DNA of 64,000 nt from DATKRB01 sp035532415 (lineage in GTDB: Bacteria > Actinomycetota > Acidimicrobiia > Acidimicrobiales > RAAP-2). The notes beneath the pieces are model-generated. The model made no database searches. It was not told where the DNA came from and saw nothing but the letters and a program-made list of their open reading frames with translations. Positions 1 to 8,033 of the stretch are shown here, piece after piece. Each line of letters begins with the position of its first letter. Within the stretch, counting starts at the first letter, position 1. The translations under genes and the position numbers were made by a program. The stretch covers positions 1 to 64,000 of the forward strand of contig DATKRB010000006.1 in the NCBI GenBank assembly GCA_035532415.1, read 5' to 3'.

Positions 1-550
1 CACGTACTGCTCGACGTGGTCGGGCATCGTCTACGTCGCCTTCGTCATCGACGTCTTCTCCCGGCGCCTCGTCGGCTGGAAGGCGGCGCGTTCGATGACG
101 ACGGCTCTCGTCCTCGACGCACTGAACATGGCGACATGGACGCGACGCCACAGCGATCTCGCAGGACTGACGTGTCACTCCGATGCGGGCTCGCAATACA
201 CGGCAATTTCCTACACCGAGCGCCTCGAAGACGCCGGAGCCGCCCCGTCCATCGGGACGATCGGCGACTCGTTCGACAATGCCATGGCGGAATCGGTCAT
301 CGGGCTCTTCAAGACCGAGCTGCACCGCAACCCGGCCGCCCTCGCGGAGAACGGTGGGCCCTGGAAGGGCCTCGACGACCTCGAGATCGCCACCTGCGCC
401 TGGGTGTCGTGGTTCAACGAGGAGCGGCTTCACGGGGAGCTCGACGATCGCACGCCGGCCGAAGTCGAAGCCGAGTACCGTCTCAGATCTCAGCCCGCTG
501 TGGCATGAGGAACCAAACCAACGAGCCTCCGTCAAACCCAGGCCGATTCA
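1..550 (+). mobile_element. IS3-family element, right-hand part
   Basis: The window opens inside an IS3-family element. It contains the end of orfB (to 508) and a right terminal repeat at about 523-550. Read inward from 550, the repeat begins TGAATCGGCCTGGGTTTGAC. The left end of a different IS3 element at 37945 begins TGATTCGCCCTGGG and also runs into GGAGGCTC, which supports the boundary. The element abuts an ArdC-like gene on the other strand and appears to have removed its 3' half. The left part lies outside the window. Confidence 0.8.
2..508 (+). CDS. IS3-family transposase OrfB, C-terminal part (5' end outside window)
   Basis: This is the integrase-core (rve) part of an IS3 OrfB transposase, about 168 residues ending at TGA 506-508. 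The frame is open from base 2, starting TYCSTWSGIVYVAFVIDVFS. The second catalytic Asp is visible in CHSDAGSQYT and the catalytic Glu in NAMAESVIGLFKTEL. The first Asp, normally in a TDITYV-like motif just upstream, is cut off by the window edge. The end of the domain, WFNEERLHGELDDRTPAEVE, is typical of the family. The visible part has no internal stop, so it may belong to an active element. Confidence 0.9.
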   Translation, partial: TYCSTWSGIVYVAFVIDVFSRRLVGWKAARSMTTALVLDALNMATWTRRHSDLAGLTCHSDAGSQYTAISYTERLEDAGAAPSIGTIGDSFDNAMAESVIGLFKTELHRNPAALAENGGPWKGLDDLEIATCAWVSWFNEERLHGELDDRTPAEVEAEYRLRSQPAVA

Positions 551-984
551 TCGAGTGGATCATCGCCGAGGAGGCGAGTGGCGAGCTCGGGAAGTGGGTC
601 AGCTTCGGTCTGGGAGAGGTCCCAGACCGGGACGGCCCGGAACCCGACGGGTTGGCGTGGCCCCGTGGTGCGCTCGGCGTCACCGTCGTTGCGGTCGTCG
701 TGCTCGTCGGCGCCGTCGGATCGGCGCCGGGTGATTGGGGCCAGCACCCACAAGGCCTTCTCGCCCCGCGAGACCGAGCGACCCAGCTTTCGCCAGGCGT
801 GGAAGCCTGCGACCCGGGTGGCACGAGGATTCTGGAGGGTCAGCAGGAGGACATTGTTGAACGAGTAGGTGTGGAACGTCCTGGCTGCTCGCAGGTACCG
901 CTCCCAGGCGCCGGTGGTGCCAAGGTGCTCGACGCCGTCGGTGAGCAGCTTGATGGCGTCGGCGGTTCTCGTGTTGGTTGCCAT
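532..984 (-). pseudogene. ArdC-like antirestriction/ssDNA-binding protein, 3'-truncated by IS3
   Basis: The start is ATG at 984, with a good ribosome site (GGGAGGA) about 6 bases upstream; longer in-frame extensions look non-coding. The 150-residue product resembles the N-terminal domain of ArdC-type antirestriction proteins carried by plasmids and conjugative elements: TADAIKLLTDGVEHL, then SFNNVLLLTLQNP, AGFHAWRKLGRSV and RGEKALWVLAPI. Family members usually continue into a metallopeptidase domain. Here the frame ends in a stop (532-534) lying inside the IS3 terminal repeat, so the rest was lost when the IS3 element inserted. It is a trace of a former conjugative or integrative element. The ArdC assignment rests on recognition of motifs only. 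Confidence 0.6.
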
Positions 985-1228
985 GTCGGGGTCCTCCCTC
1001 GGTGCGGTTGCGATACACCCAGAGGGCGGGGAACCGAGGGGCCGCCAAGGCCGAGCGACAGCGAGCCCGGCCCGAGCCTTGCGGCCTCGACGAGGGGACC
1101 TGCCACGATGGGGTGCCCGCAACCCCGTGAGGTCACGACGGGGCCCGAGGGACCGATCTGCCGAGTTGGTAGCCTGGAGTTGTCGTCTCGAGAAATAGTC
1201 AACGCCTGTGGATGAGAAACCTGGCTGA

Positions 1229-1460
1229 CTACGCGGCGACCTCCGTGTCCTGCTCGTCGGATCGCTCGACGCATCACCCCCTTTTCGAACTTCACGCCGG
1301 CCCGAGGGCGACGAGCTGCGGTGCGTTGACCGCCCGCCAACGAGTCTGGGCCGACTCGATCAGCTTGTAGGCCATGGCAAGCCCAGCCGCTCGTGAACCC
1401 GGGCCTTTGGTGACCTTGGTCCGCAGGCGAACGGTGGCGAAGGTGGACTCGATGGGGTTG
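1229..1460 (-). pseudogene. IS256-family transposase, C-terminal fragment of copy A
   Basis: Minus-strand translation gives TNPIESTFATVRLRTKVTKG and then AMAYKLIESAQTRWRAVNAP, the conserved C-terminal region of IS256/Mutator-type transposases that contains the NPIES motif. The frame is broken near 1290. The continuation (VERSDEQDTEVAA then TAG at 1229-1231) is in another frame, so the copy is dead. Upstream, the reading stops exactly at the IS110 left boundary (1461/1463). Joined to the fragment ending at 3114, it restores the family motif KTTNPIES. Confidence 0.85.
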
Positions 1461-1462
1461 GT

Positions 1463-1734
1463 ATCCGGTATGAAAGGGACCAGGCACTCGCTGGTCCCAC
1501 GGTGACCGGCATCCCAGGGTGGGGTGAGCGGTCGGCGAAGTATGGTGCGACCCATCCGGAACAGGGGTGACCAGGGGAAACGCAGATCGGGCAAGCCGAT
1601 CTAAAAGATGGGCTGCGAGCCCATGTTAATAGGTGGACGCCCCTGCGACTCGTCCGGGTGCGCTGCGAGCGCGAATCCGTTGTTGTCGTTTCGCCCGTCG
1701 GTTCCCCGTCCAGACCAGCAAGGGGGAGGTAATT
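1463..1734 (+). ncRNA. Candidate bridge-RNA region of the IS110 element
   Basis: This 272-base noncoding segment lies between the IS110 left end and the transposase start. Active IS110 elements encode their bridge RNA in this position. Three perfect hairpins are visible: GGGACCAG/CTGGTCCC at 1476-1498 (loop 7), AGATCGG/CCGATCT at 1584-1602 (loop 5) and ATGGGCT/AGCCCAT at 1608-1624 (loop 3). I looked for guide segments matching the target (GGGGTTGGT and CGTCTT halves) and found no convincing full match by eye. The RNA call therefore rests on position and structure. The transposase is decayed, but the RNA region could still be intact. Confidence 0.5.
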
Positions 1735-3048
1735 ATGGGCAGGTGTATCGGCCTCGATGTGCACCGGGACTTCGCTCAGGTGGCCATCTGGGAGAAGGGT
1801 CGGGTCAGAGACGCCGGCCGGGTGGCAACGTCACCCGAGCGGCTGCGCGAGTTCGCCCAGACGTTGCGCCGGACCGATCGGGTGGCACTGGAGGCGACGA
1901 TGAACACCGCGGCGATGGTCGGGCTGCTATCTGAGCGGGCCAGGGAGGTAGTGGTGTCGAACCCCTTCAAGACTCGCGTGATCGCCGAGGCCAAGATCAA
2001 GACCGACAAGGTCGACGCCCGAGTGTTGGCCGAATTGCTGGCCGCTGCCTATCTGCCGTCGGTGTGACAGGCGGACGAAACGACCAAGGCGTTGCGCCGC
2101 CAGGTCAGCCAGCACCTGACGCTGGTCCGGCAGCGGACCCGGGTCAAGAACCAGGTGCAGGCCATCTTGGCCCGGAACCTGTTGCCCCGCTAACCCTTCG
2201 CCGACCTGTTCGGCATCAAAGGGCTGCGATGGCTCGACGATCAGGAGCCGCCCGCCGATGAACGCCGCACGGTCCGCTCCCTGGTGCGTCAGCTGGACTT
2301 CGCCGGCGGGGAGCTGAAACTGGTCGACGCCGAGCTGGCCCGCTTCGCGCTCAGCGACACCAACACCTTGCGGCTGATGACCATCCCCGGCGTGGATATG
2401 GCCGTCGCCGTAGCCATCGTGGCACCGTCGGAGACTTCTCCCGCTTCGAGTCCCCGGACAAACTGGGGTCCTACGTCGGCTTGAGCGCATCAGTCCGCCA
2501 ATCCGGTGGACTGATGGCCACGCATGGGCGAATCTCCAAGCAGGGCCGGGCGTGGGCTCGGCGCATGCTGGTCGAGGCCACCCATGCAGTCAGCCACACC
2601 CCCGGGACCGCTCCACGGGTACTACGAGTGCGAGTCAAAACCCGCCGGGGCTGGCAGATCGCGACTGTCGCGGTGGCCCGCAAACTGCTGGTGATCTGCT
2701 GGCACATGTTCCACGACCAGCGCGCGTACGCCTACGCGCCCGCCCGCCCGCCCGCCGCTGGTCGCTAAGAAGACCCGGGCACTCGAGTTGCGGGCCGGGG
2801 CGCCCGCGCATCGAGGATGACCAGCCGGGTTGGCCACCGCCCACAACCTCAGAACCGTCCGCGACCGCGAACGAGCTCTCGGCGAGCAAGCAGAAGCCGC
2901 CTACAATCACCTCACCCGCAACTGGCAGCAGACCCGACCGGCCGGCCAGACGCAACAAGCGAGCCCGAAACGGGCTCGCTCAACCAGTCTGCCGACCGAC
3001 ACTGCCCGGGCCGTCAAGGCTTCCCCTGCGGGCGGCTACGCCGGCCGT
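1735..3048 (+). pseudogene. IS110-family transposase, multiply broken
   Basis: The start is ATG 1735, after AAGGGGGAGG with 6-base spacing. The N-terminal RuvC-like DEDD domain reads CIGLDVHRDFAQVAIW, then VALEATMNTAAMVGLL, then IKTDKVDARVLAELLAA. The frame is interrupted by TGA at 2065-2067 (probably an old Trp codon) and TAA at 2191-2193, with a frameshift near 2425. The transposase C-terminal (Tnp20) region is then recognisable in another frame: LSASVRQSGGLMATHGRISK, RRMLVEATHAVSH and RRGWQIATVAVARKLLVICW. A further shift near 2755 precedes KKTRALELRAG. No active enzyme can be made from this copy. Confidence 0.85.
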
Positions 3049-3113
3049 AACCGCCCTCACTCCCCAGCTGCCACAAGACAGACCAGGGTCAAACGCTTGA
3101 TTCGTTCATCCGT

Positions 3114-3305
3114 CGTCTTGAGGTGGATCCAGTGCTCGGCGGGGAAGTCGAAGAACGCGAGCAACGCGTCGCGGTCCTTGACGACCTTCTCCACGGCCTT
3201 GGGTCACTTCGCCTCGTAGTCCTTGGCGAAGCGTTCGATCGCCTGCTCCGCGTGTTCACGGTCCTCGGCGTCACGGACCTCGACCAGGGCAGCCCGAGCG
3301 GCCGG
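3114..3305 (-). pseudogene. IS256-family transposase, central fragment of copy A
   Basis: The minus-strand reading gives RAALVEVRDAEDREHAEQ, KDRDALLAFFDFPAEHW and IHLKTT, colinear with residues about 285-345 of IS256 copy B. It contains an in-frame TAG replacing a Trp codon (3205 region). It is bounded on one side by the IS110 right end (3111/3114) and on the other by the IS30 remnant (about 3312). Confidence 0.8.
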
Positions 3306-3311
3306 CTGGGG

Positions 3312-3950
3312 AGTTTCAGTGGGCGGGCTCAACCGGTCAGCGCAAGAAGTTCGGCGAGCCTCTCTGATGGTTTCATAAATCCGAGGGTCTCGCGGGGGCG
3401 ATTGTTGAGACTCCGAGCGATGCGCTCCAGATCTTCGGCACTGTGCGCTCCGAGATCCTTCTCGGCTAAATGGCCGTGCACGAGCTTTGGGGTCTTCGGG
3501 CGTCTCGCCCGCCGTCCAGCATCGCGATGTGCCCTGCAGGCCCGATAGCCGTCCCGACCGTCGTTGACGGCCACCTCGCGCGACACCGTCGAGACCGCCC
3601 GGCCGATCATGGCGGCAATCGCAGTGAAGTTCTCGCCGCGTTCAAGGCCGGCGCGGACCTCCTCCCGCTCGCTCATCGACAAGCGGGCCGGCGACGGGTT
3701 CTACTCCTTGGCCGGCTCGGATGCCCGCCGGGCTTCACGGACGAACACGTTGTCGATGGCATGCCTCGAGCGCGCAACCAGCCAAACGATCTCCGTTTTC
3801 GAATGGCCCTTCCCGGCGAGACGCATGACTTCTCGCTCCAACTCGAGCGGCAACCGGTTGGGCATCTGGATCCTCCTCAGTGAGCTGAACCAACCTTGGT
3901 CCGCTCGCCGAGGAATTGCCTGGATCACTTGAGCCCGCCGTGATCGACAG
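3312..3950 (-). mobile_element. IS30-family element remnant
   Basis: The remnant is delimited by related inverted ends containing GGCGGGCTCAA: plus strand near 3317-3331, and reversed near 3930-3945. It carries an internally deleted IS30 transposase. It lies inside IS256 copy A at a deletion of that gene. The exact ends are uncertain. Confidence 0.55.
3329..3865 (-). pseudogene. IS30-family transposase, internally deleted
   Basis: The start ATG at 3865 gives MPNRLPLELEREVMRLAGKG and a helix-turn-helix (SKTEIVWLVARSRHAIDNVF). An in-frame TAG at 3698-3700 follows EPAKE, after which the normal IS30 sequence resumes: LSMSEREEVRAGLERGENF, then AAMIGRAVSTVSREV. After KTPKLVHG the central DDE domain is missing. 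The sequence jumps to the C-terminal SAEDLERIARSLNNRPRETL and GFMKPSERLAELLALTG. It is a non-functional remnant of about 180 residues, against about 400 for the intact family. Confidence 0.8.
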
Positions 3951-4119
3951 TGGGGAGTTTCCGAGATCGGCGGCAACGCTCTCCGTTTACCGGCCCTCGG
4001 GGTTAGTCTTCCGGGCGGCGGTGTGAGAGTCCACCTTCAGCGCTGAGCGGGGGTGGAAACTCGCTGCGAGGGAGGCCCCCGTGGGCGCTCGTGTGGTCCG
4101 AATGGATGGCGGTCATCGC

Positions 4120-4663
4120 CTTGTCGGTGAGGGTCCGGTGACCGAGGCCCAGGACTCGCTGGACTCGCGGTGCCCGTCGGTGATCGAGACGAGCTCCTTG
4201 GTCCCGTCGGCCCGCACACCCACGATGACGAGGGCATACAGGCGAGCCTATTCCAGGCGGACGTTGAAGTGGGTCCCGTCGGCGAAACAGGTACACGTAG
4301 TCGACGTCTTTCAACGACCGGTGGGAGAACTCGTCCCGTTCGCGCTGCCAGTCGGTGGTGAGCCGGGTAATCACCGAAGCGGACAGCCCGGCGGCCGATC
4401 CGAAGAACTCCTCCAAGGCGGGGACGAAGTCCCCCGAGCTCATCCCGTGCAGGTAGATCAAGGGCAGCACGTCGGCCACCTTGGGGGACTTGCGGGCCCA
4501 AGGCGGCAGGATTGAAGACCGGACTGACAGCGTTCACCAGTCGCCTCGTCGACCCGGCGGTCGCCCACTCGCGGGGCCCGGATCGGGCCCCTTCGGCGAC
4601 CAGCTCCCCCAGCGTCACCGACAGCTCCGCGTCCACCGCCTCGTCAACAGCTACTCTCAACAT
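4120..4663 (-). pseudogene. IS256-family transposase, N-terminal fragment of copy A
   Basis: ATG 4663 gives MLRVAVDEAVDAELSVTLGE, parallel to the start of copy B at 29418. An internal deletion of about 60 codons and at least two frameshifts follow. MADVLPLIYLHGMSSGDFVP, EEFFGSAAGLSASVITRL and QRERDEFSHRSLKDVDYVYL are then recognisable in a second frame, and the acidic-residue region in a third. The reading fades near 4120, where copy B has HRESTESWADV. Bases 3951-4119 between this fragment and the IS30 remnant are open but I do not recognise them. Confidence 0.75.
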
Positions 4664-4861
4664 CGGCGTGCCCTACTTCGCCGGCGTTCCACCGCCAGCG
4701 TTCTTCGTTTTGGTCAACGCGGCAGGTACGCCGCGCCTCCAGTCAGGTGGTGCATCCACAGGTTTCGATTACAGCTCGCGGTATCGCTCTCTATCGCTTC
4801 CGGGCTGGTCCTTCTAGACAGCGCAGCCACGAGATGACGACTGGCGGTCGAGTACCGCGTC

Positions 4862-4884
4862 CAAGTGCGTAGGTTCCGCAGTTG
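4862..4884. promoter_or_regulatory. Candidate operator, imperfect inverted repeat
   Basis: The arms CAAGTGCG and CGCAGTTG are separated by 7 bases and preceded by CGCGTC. The same block, CGCGTCCAAGT followed by TTCCGCA, recurs inside the perfect palindrome at 10255-10296. The two sites precede the two parts of the same uptake system, which suggests a shared regulator (inference). Confidence 0.4.
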
Positions 4885-5062
4885 ATCCGAGCGCTGTTTC
4901 GGGAGGATCGAACATATCAGCTCGGGATGGACCCACCTGCACATCAGTCAGCCGCCTTCCGCGGACGCCCGCCAGCGCGCCCGCACAGCCAACCAGGATC
5001 GACGAGCATCTTGTGGAGGTCGACCGACTGCGCGTCGGCGACGTGTCCATGATGACAAACGG

Positions 5063-5091
5063 TTGATCTCGTTGACGACGTATTGTAAGAA
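5063..5091 (+). promoter_or_regulatory. Weak candidate promoter of the solute-binding protein gene
   Basis: TTGATC (5063-5068) and TAAGAA (5086-5091) are separated by 17 bases. The -35 matches 4 of 6 consensus bases and the -10 is poor. An overlapping TATTGT (5081-5086) is an alternative -10. The leader would be about 65 bases. Confidence 0.25.
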
Positions 5092-5163
5092 TCGAATCGG
5101 CGCCAAAAGAGAGTCGGTCCGCCTTCGATGTCACGCTCGGTCCGTCATTTCCCTGGAGGGTTC

Positions 5164-6357
5164 ATGAAGAAACTTGTTCGTCTGATCGTGGCCGGCGCCC
5201 TCGGCCTGCCCGCGGCCGTGGTGGTGGGAGCCGGTTCGACAGGGATGGCCGCGGCCGCGGCGAACAAGTCTCCTATCGTCATCGGCAACGTCATTCCGGG
5301 AGCCAGCGCTCCGGGTCTGGCGTCCGGCCCTACTGACATCGCGGTTCCCAAGGCATGGGCGGCGTGGACCAACTCCCACGGCGGCATCAACGGCCATCCG
5401 GTGAAGATCTATCAGTCGCAAGACAACAACGACCCGGGCCGAGCACAGGCTGACATTCAGACCCTGGTGAACCAGGATCACGTCATCGCACTGGTCGGGA
5501 ACGACGATACGACGGTGGACGGCACCTACGCCGGCCAACTGCGGCAGCTGGGCGTGCCGAACATCGGTGGAGCCAACTTCGAGACGGTGTGGGAAACGAA
5601 CCCCGACTACTTCGCGACGTACGCGACAGTGAGCGCAAAGGGCTATGCCGACGTCTACGTGGCCCACTCGATCGGTGCCAAGTCGATGGCCGCCGCCTAC
5701 TGCACCGAAGTGCCGGCATGCTTGTCTGACGTGCAGGCTCAGAAGCAGGTGGCGCCCAAGGTGAGGATCAAGTACACGATCGGACCGAGTGCTCCGATCC
5801 AGGCGCCGAATTACACGGCGCAATGCGTGGTCTTGGGTGGGCTCCATGCGGGCGTCCTCTACTTCTCGGCCGGCCCGGCGGGAATCGAGCAGATGTCCTC
5901 GGACTGCAAGCAGCAGGGCCTCAACCAGGAGTGGGTGCTGCCCAACCCGTTGCCAACGGAATTGACCTCGCCAGGGCTCGAGAAGAAGGCCATCGGACAG
6001 GATCTGCAGTTGCCGTACTTCAGCGACTATCACTTCGCGGCGTACAAGCCATATGTCACTGCAATGGACAAGTACGCGCCTGGTCTTGGTCTGAGTCAGT
6101 ACCCCGACGCGATCCGGACCTGGGCGGCCCTCGACGTGTTCAAGCGGGCCATGCTGCTGGAAGCCGGCAAGCCTCTCACGCCCGGCACGGTCAAGAAGGG
6201 TCTCTACGCACTGAAGGGGTTCAACGACAATGGGCTTCTTCAGCACCTTACCTACGTGCCCAACAAGCCCACGGTGGTCAAGTGCTTCGTCGAGTGGGGC
6301 ATCAAGAACGGCAAGTTCACCCTTCCGAATGGCGCCAAGTACATCTGCGCCCCGTGA
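5164..6357 (+). CDS. Extracellular solute-binding protein of a branched-chain-amino-acid-type ABC transporter
   Basis: This 397-residue protein captures a ligand outside the membrane for an ABC importer of the Liv/HAAT type. The start ATG 5164 follows GGAGGG; an in-frame ATG at 5128 lacks a ribosome site. The N-terminus MKKLVRLIVAGALGLPAAVV is a Sec signal peptide, probably cleaved after the Ala-rich stretch near residue 34. There is no lipobox Cys, so it is secreted rather than a lipoprotein. The mature part begins SPIVIGNVIPGAS and continues as a type-1 periplasmic-binding fold, with GGINGHPVKIYQSQDNNDPG and QTLVNQDHVIALVGNDD. The cognate permease/ATPase genes lie at 10470-14153, separated by an IS1182 element inserted 44 bases downstream. 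The ligand cannot be read from the sequence. Confidence 0.88.
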   Translation: MKKLVRLIVAGALGLPAAVVVGAGSTGMAAAAANKSPIVIGNVIPGASAPGLASGPTDIAVPKAWAAWTNSHGGINGHPVKIYQSQDNNDPGRAQADIQTLVNQDHVIALVGNDDTTVDGTYAGQLRQLGVPNIGGANFETVWETNPDYFATYATVSAKGYADVYVAHSIGAKSMAAAYCTEVPACLSDVQAQKQVAPKVRIKYTIGPSAPIQAPNYTAQCVVLGGLHAGVLYFSAGPAGIEQMSSDCKQQGLNQEWVLPNPLPTELTSPGLEKKAIGQDLQLPYFSDYHFAAYKPYVTAMDKYAPGLGLSQYPDAIRTWAALDVFKRAMLLEAGKPLTPGTVKKGLYALKGFNDNGLLQHLTYVPNKPTVVKCFVEWGIKNGKFTLPNGAKYICAP

Positions 6358-6400
6358 CGCCATTCGGGAGCAGTTTGCGCCTCTCAAGGTAGACGAGCCC

Positions 6401-7702
6401 TAGCAGGGTGCTGAAATACCCCTCTTGAATGCTCGCGATGGCGAGCGCCATCGGCCATCCTTTACTGACGGCCGAGTGTGGAGGTGGCAGGTGCGCGGTG
6501 CGCCGGAGCGGCAGCTGGCGATGTTGGCGATGGTGAACCTCGAGGACTTCGTTCCGGGCGATCACCCGATCCGGCGCATCCGGGGAGTTGTCGAGGCGGT
6601 GCTCGCCGAGCTCGACGGCGAGCTGGGTGCCATGTACGCCCGCATCGGTCGCCCGAGCGTCCCGCCCGAGCAGCTGTTGAAGGCGACCGTGTTGATGGCC
6701 CTGTACTCGATCCGCAGCGAGCGGGCCTTCTGCGGGCGGCTCAACTACGACCTGCTGTTCAAGTGGTTCTTGGACCTGCCCATCGAGGCCCGGGCCTTCG
6801 ACGCCACCACGTTCACCAAGAACCGCGAGCGTCTTCTGAACGCCGAGATCGCCGACCGGTTCTTCGCCGCTGTCGTCACCCAGGCCAAGCTCCGCCGCTA
6901 TGTCTCCTCCGAGCACTTCTCCGTCGACGGCACCCTGCTGGAGGCCTGGGCCTCGCACAAGAGCTTCAAGCCCAAGGACGGACCGCCCGCCCCACCCGCC
7001 CCGGGCCGCAACGCCGAGGTGAGCTTGGCGAGCGCCGATCGAACACGACCCATGGCTCGAGCACCGACCCCGAGGCCCGCCTGGCCAGAAAGTCGAACGC
7101 CACGGCGGCGAGGCTCTGCTATGCAGGGCATCTTCTGATGGAGCACCGCAACGCCCTGATCGTCGATGCCGAGCTCACCGAGGCGAGCGGTTACGCCGAG
7201 CGCGACGCGGCCAAAGAGATGCTCGGTCGCCAGCCACCACGGGCCCGACGGCGAACGCTCGCCGCCGACAAGGGCTATGACACCGCCGACTTCGTCGCCG
7301 ATGTCCGTGAGCTCGGCTTCACCCCCCACGTCGCCCAGAACACGACCAACCGCAGAAGCGCCATCGATTCCCGCACCACCCGGCACGCCGGCCACTCGAT
7401 CAGCCAGCGCATCCGCAAGCGCATCGAGGAGCCCTTCGGCTGGATGAAGACGGTCGCCGGGGGCCGCAAGCTCCGCTACATCGGCAGACAGCGAAACCGG
7501 GCCTGGTTCCTCATGACCAGCGCCGTCTACAACATCATCCGGATCGCAGCCCTGGACGCCGCAACCGCCTGAAGGACGCCTGAAGAGCACACCGCTGCCC
7601 GACCACGAAGGCCGGGCCAGAGGATGTCGGCCTCTCGGGCCGATCCGCCAGCTCGGGTCCGGCGGTCCTGGTCACGAAGGGTCGAGTTTCGGCACCCTGC
7701 TA
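6401..7702 (+). mobile_element. IS1182-family element (IS5/IS1182 type)
   Basis: It is flanked by 16-base inverted repeats, TAGCAGGGTGCTGAAA (6401-6416) and TTTCGGCACCCTGCTA (7687-7702), with one mismatch. It is 1302 bp with a single frameshifted transposase gene. It sits directly after the solute-binding protein gene and probably split it from the rest of the transporter operon. No clear target duplication is visible. Confidence 0.85.
6491..7572 (+). pseudogene. IS1182-type DDE transposase, frameshifted
   Basis: The likely start is GTG 6491 (VRGAPERQLAMLAMVNLED), preceded by GGAGGT at 6-base spacing. The first frame gives RIGRPSVPPEQLLKATVLMA, YDLLFKWFLDLPI and SSEHFSVDGTLLEAWASHKS, containing the first catalytic Asp. 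Near 7025 the frame shifts. The second frame carries SNTTHGSSTDPEARLARKSN, TLAADKGYDTADFVADVREL (second Asp) and KRIEEPFGWMKTVAGGRKLR (Glu), and ends at TGA 7572. All catalytic residues are present, so a single indel inactivates it, unless it is a programmed shift or an assembly error. Confidence 0.85.
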
Positions 7703-8033
7703 ACCGAACGTCGCTCGACGATCACGGAGCAACGCGACTGCGTCTGGGAGCGAGGCTCACGCGGAAGAGCCTGGCGCCAACGTCCCAGAGGTGGTCGCGT
7801 CCGTGCGGTTGTGACGCCCCGGATTGATGATCGCTTACGGCGTCGGGCTGGGCATCCTTGTAAGCATCGACGCTCCGAGCGCTGCGTGATGGCGGCCGTG
7901 GGGCTCGCAGGCGTCGCCAACCGATGCGCTAACGACTCGTTAGGCTCATGCGCACGTCTATGGCAACAAGACAGGCGCTGACGTCGTTCCTCTGCTGTGC
8001 ACGAGCCTCGGTTGTACAGAAGAGGGAATGAAC
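7703..8033. other. Intergenic region after IS1182
   Basis: These 331 bases have no supported gene. A short open stretch starting at ATG 7827 encodes about 20 residues before a stop and is not recognised. Confidence 0.5.

Larger units (their letters stand above)
1463..3111 (+). mobile_element. IS110-family element (copy A), precise insertion in IS256
   Basis: The boundaries come from the interrupted host gene. The plus strand reads GGGGTTG-GT before base 1463 and GT-CGTCTT after base 3111. Deleting 1463-3111 together with one GT restores AAG ACG ACC AAC CCC (KTTNP) of the IS256 transposase. A 2-base shared core and no terminal inverted repeats is the known signature of IS110 elements. The layout is a 272-base noncoding left part (1463-1734), then the transposase region (1735 to about 3048), then a short right end. 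A second, truncated copy at 30452-31019 has the same right end at the same host position. Confidence 0.85.
1187..4772 (-). mobile_element. IS256-family element (copy A) interrupted by IS110 and IS30
   Basis: Three colinear minus-strand pieces of one IS256-type transposase occur in order: N-terminal (4663 to about 4120), central (3305 to 3114) and C-terminal (1460 to 1229). The outer ends carry related inverted ends: ATCCACAGGTTTCGATTACA near 4749 and its counterpart (GACTATTT.. form, ATCCACAGGCGTTGAC on the minus strand) near 1214. A full IS110 element (1463-3111) separates the central and C-terminal pieces. An IS30 remnant separates the N-terminal and central pieces, where about 70 codons are missing. 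Boundaries are approximate to within about 15 bases. Confidence 0.7.
4773..5163. other. Intergenic region upstream of the solute-binding protein gene
   Basis: These 391 bases hold no convincing gene. They contain a partial palindrome (4862-4884) that resembles one upstream of the transporter gene at 10255-10296, a weak promoter-like pair (5063-5091) and a ribosome site (GGAGGG) just before 5164. Confidence 0.6.

Noticed and set aside
5131..6387. A 418-residue minus-strand open frame
   Set aside because: It is antisense to the solute-binding protein gene, which has a signal peptide, a ribosome site and family motifs.
6401..7702. Programmed frameshift in the IS1182 transposase
   Set aside because: The break near 7025 lacks an obvious slippery run, and the sequence around it diverges from the family pattern on both sides. 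A plain indel is more likely.
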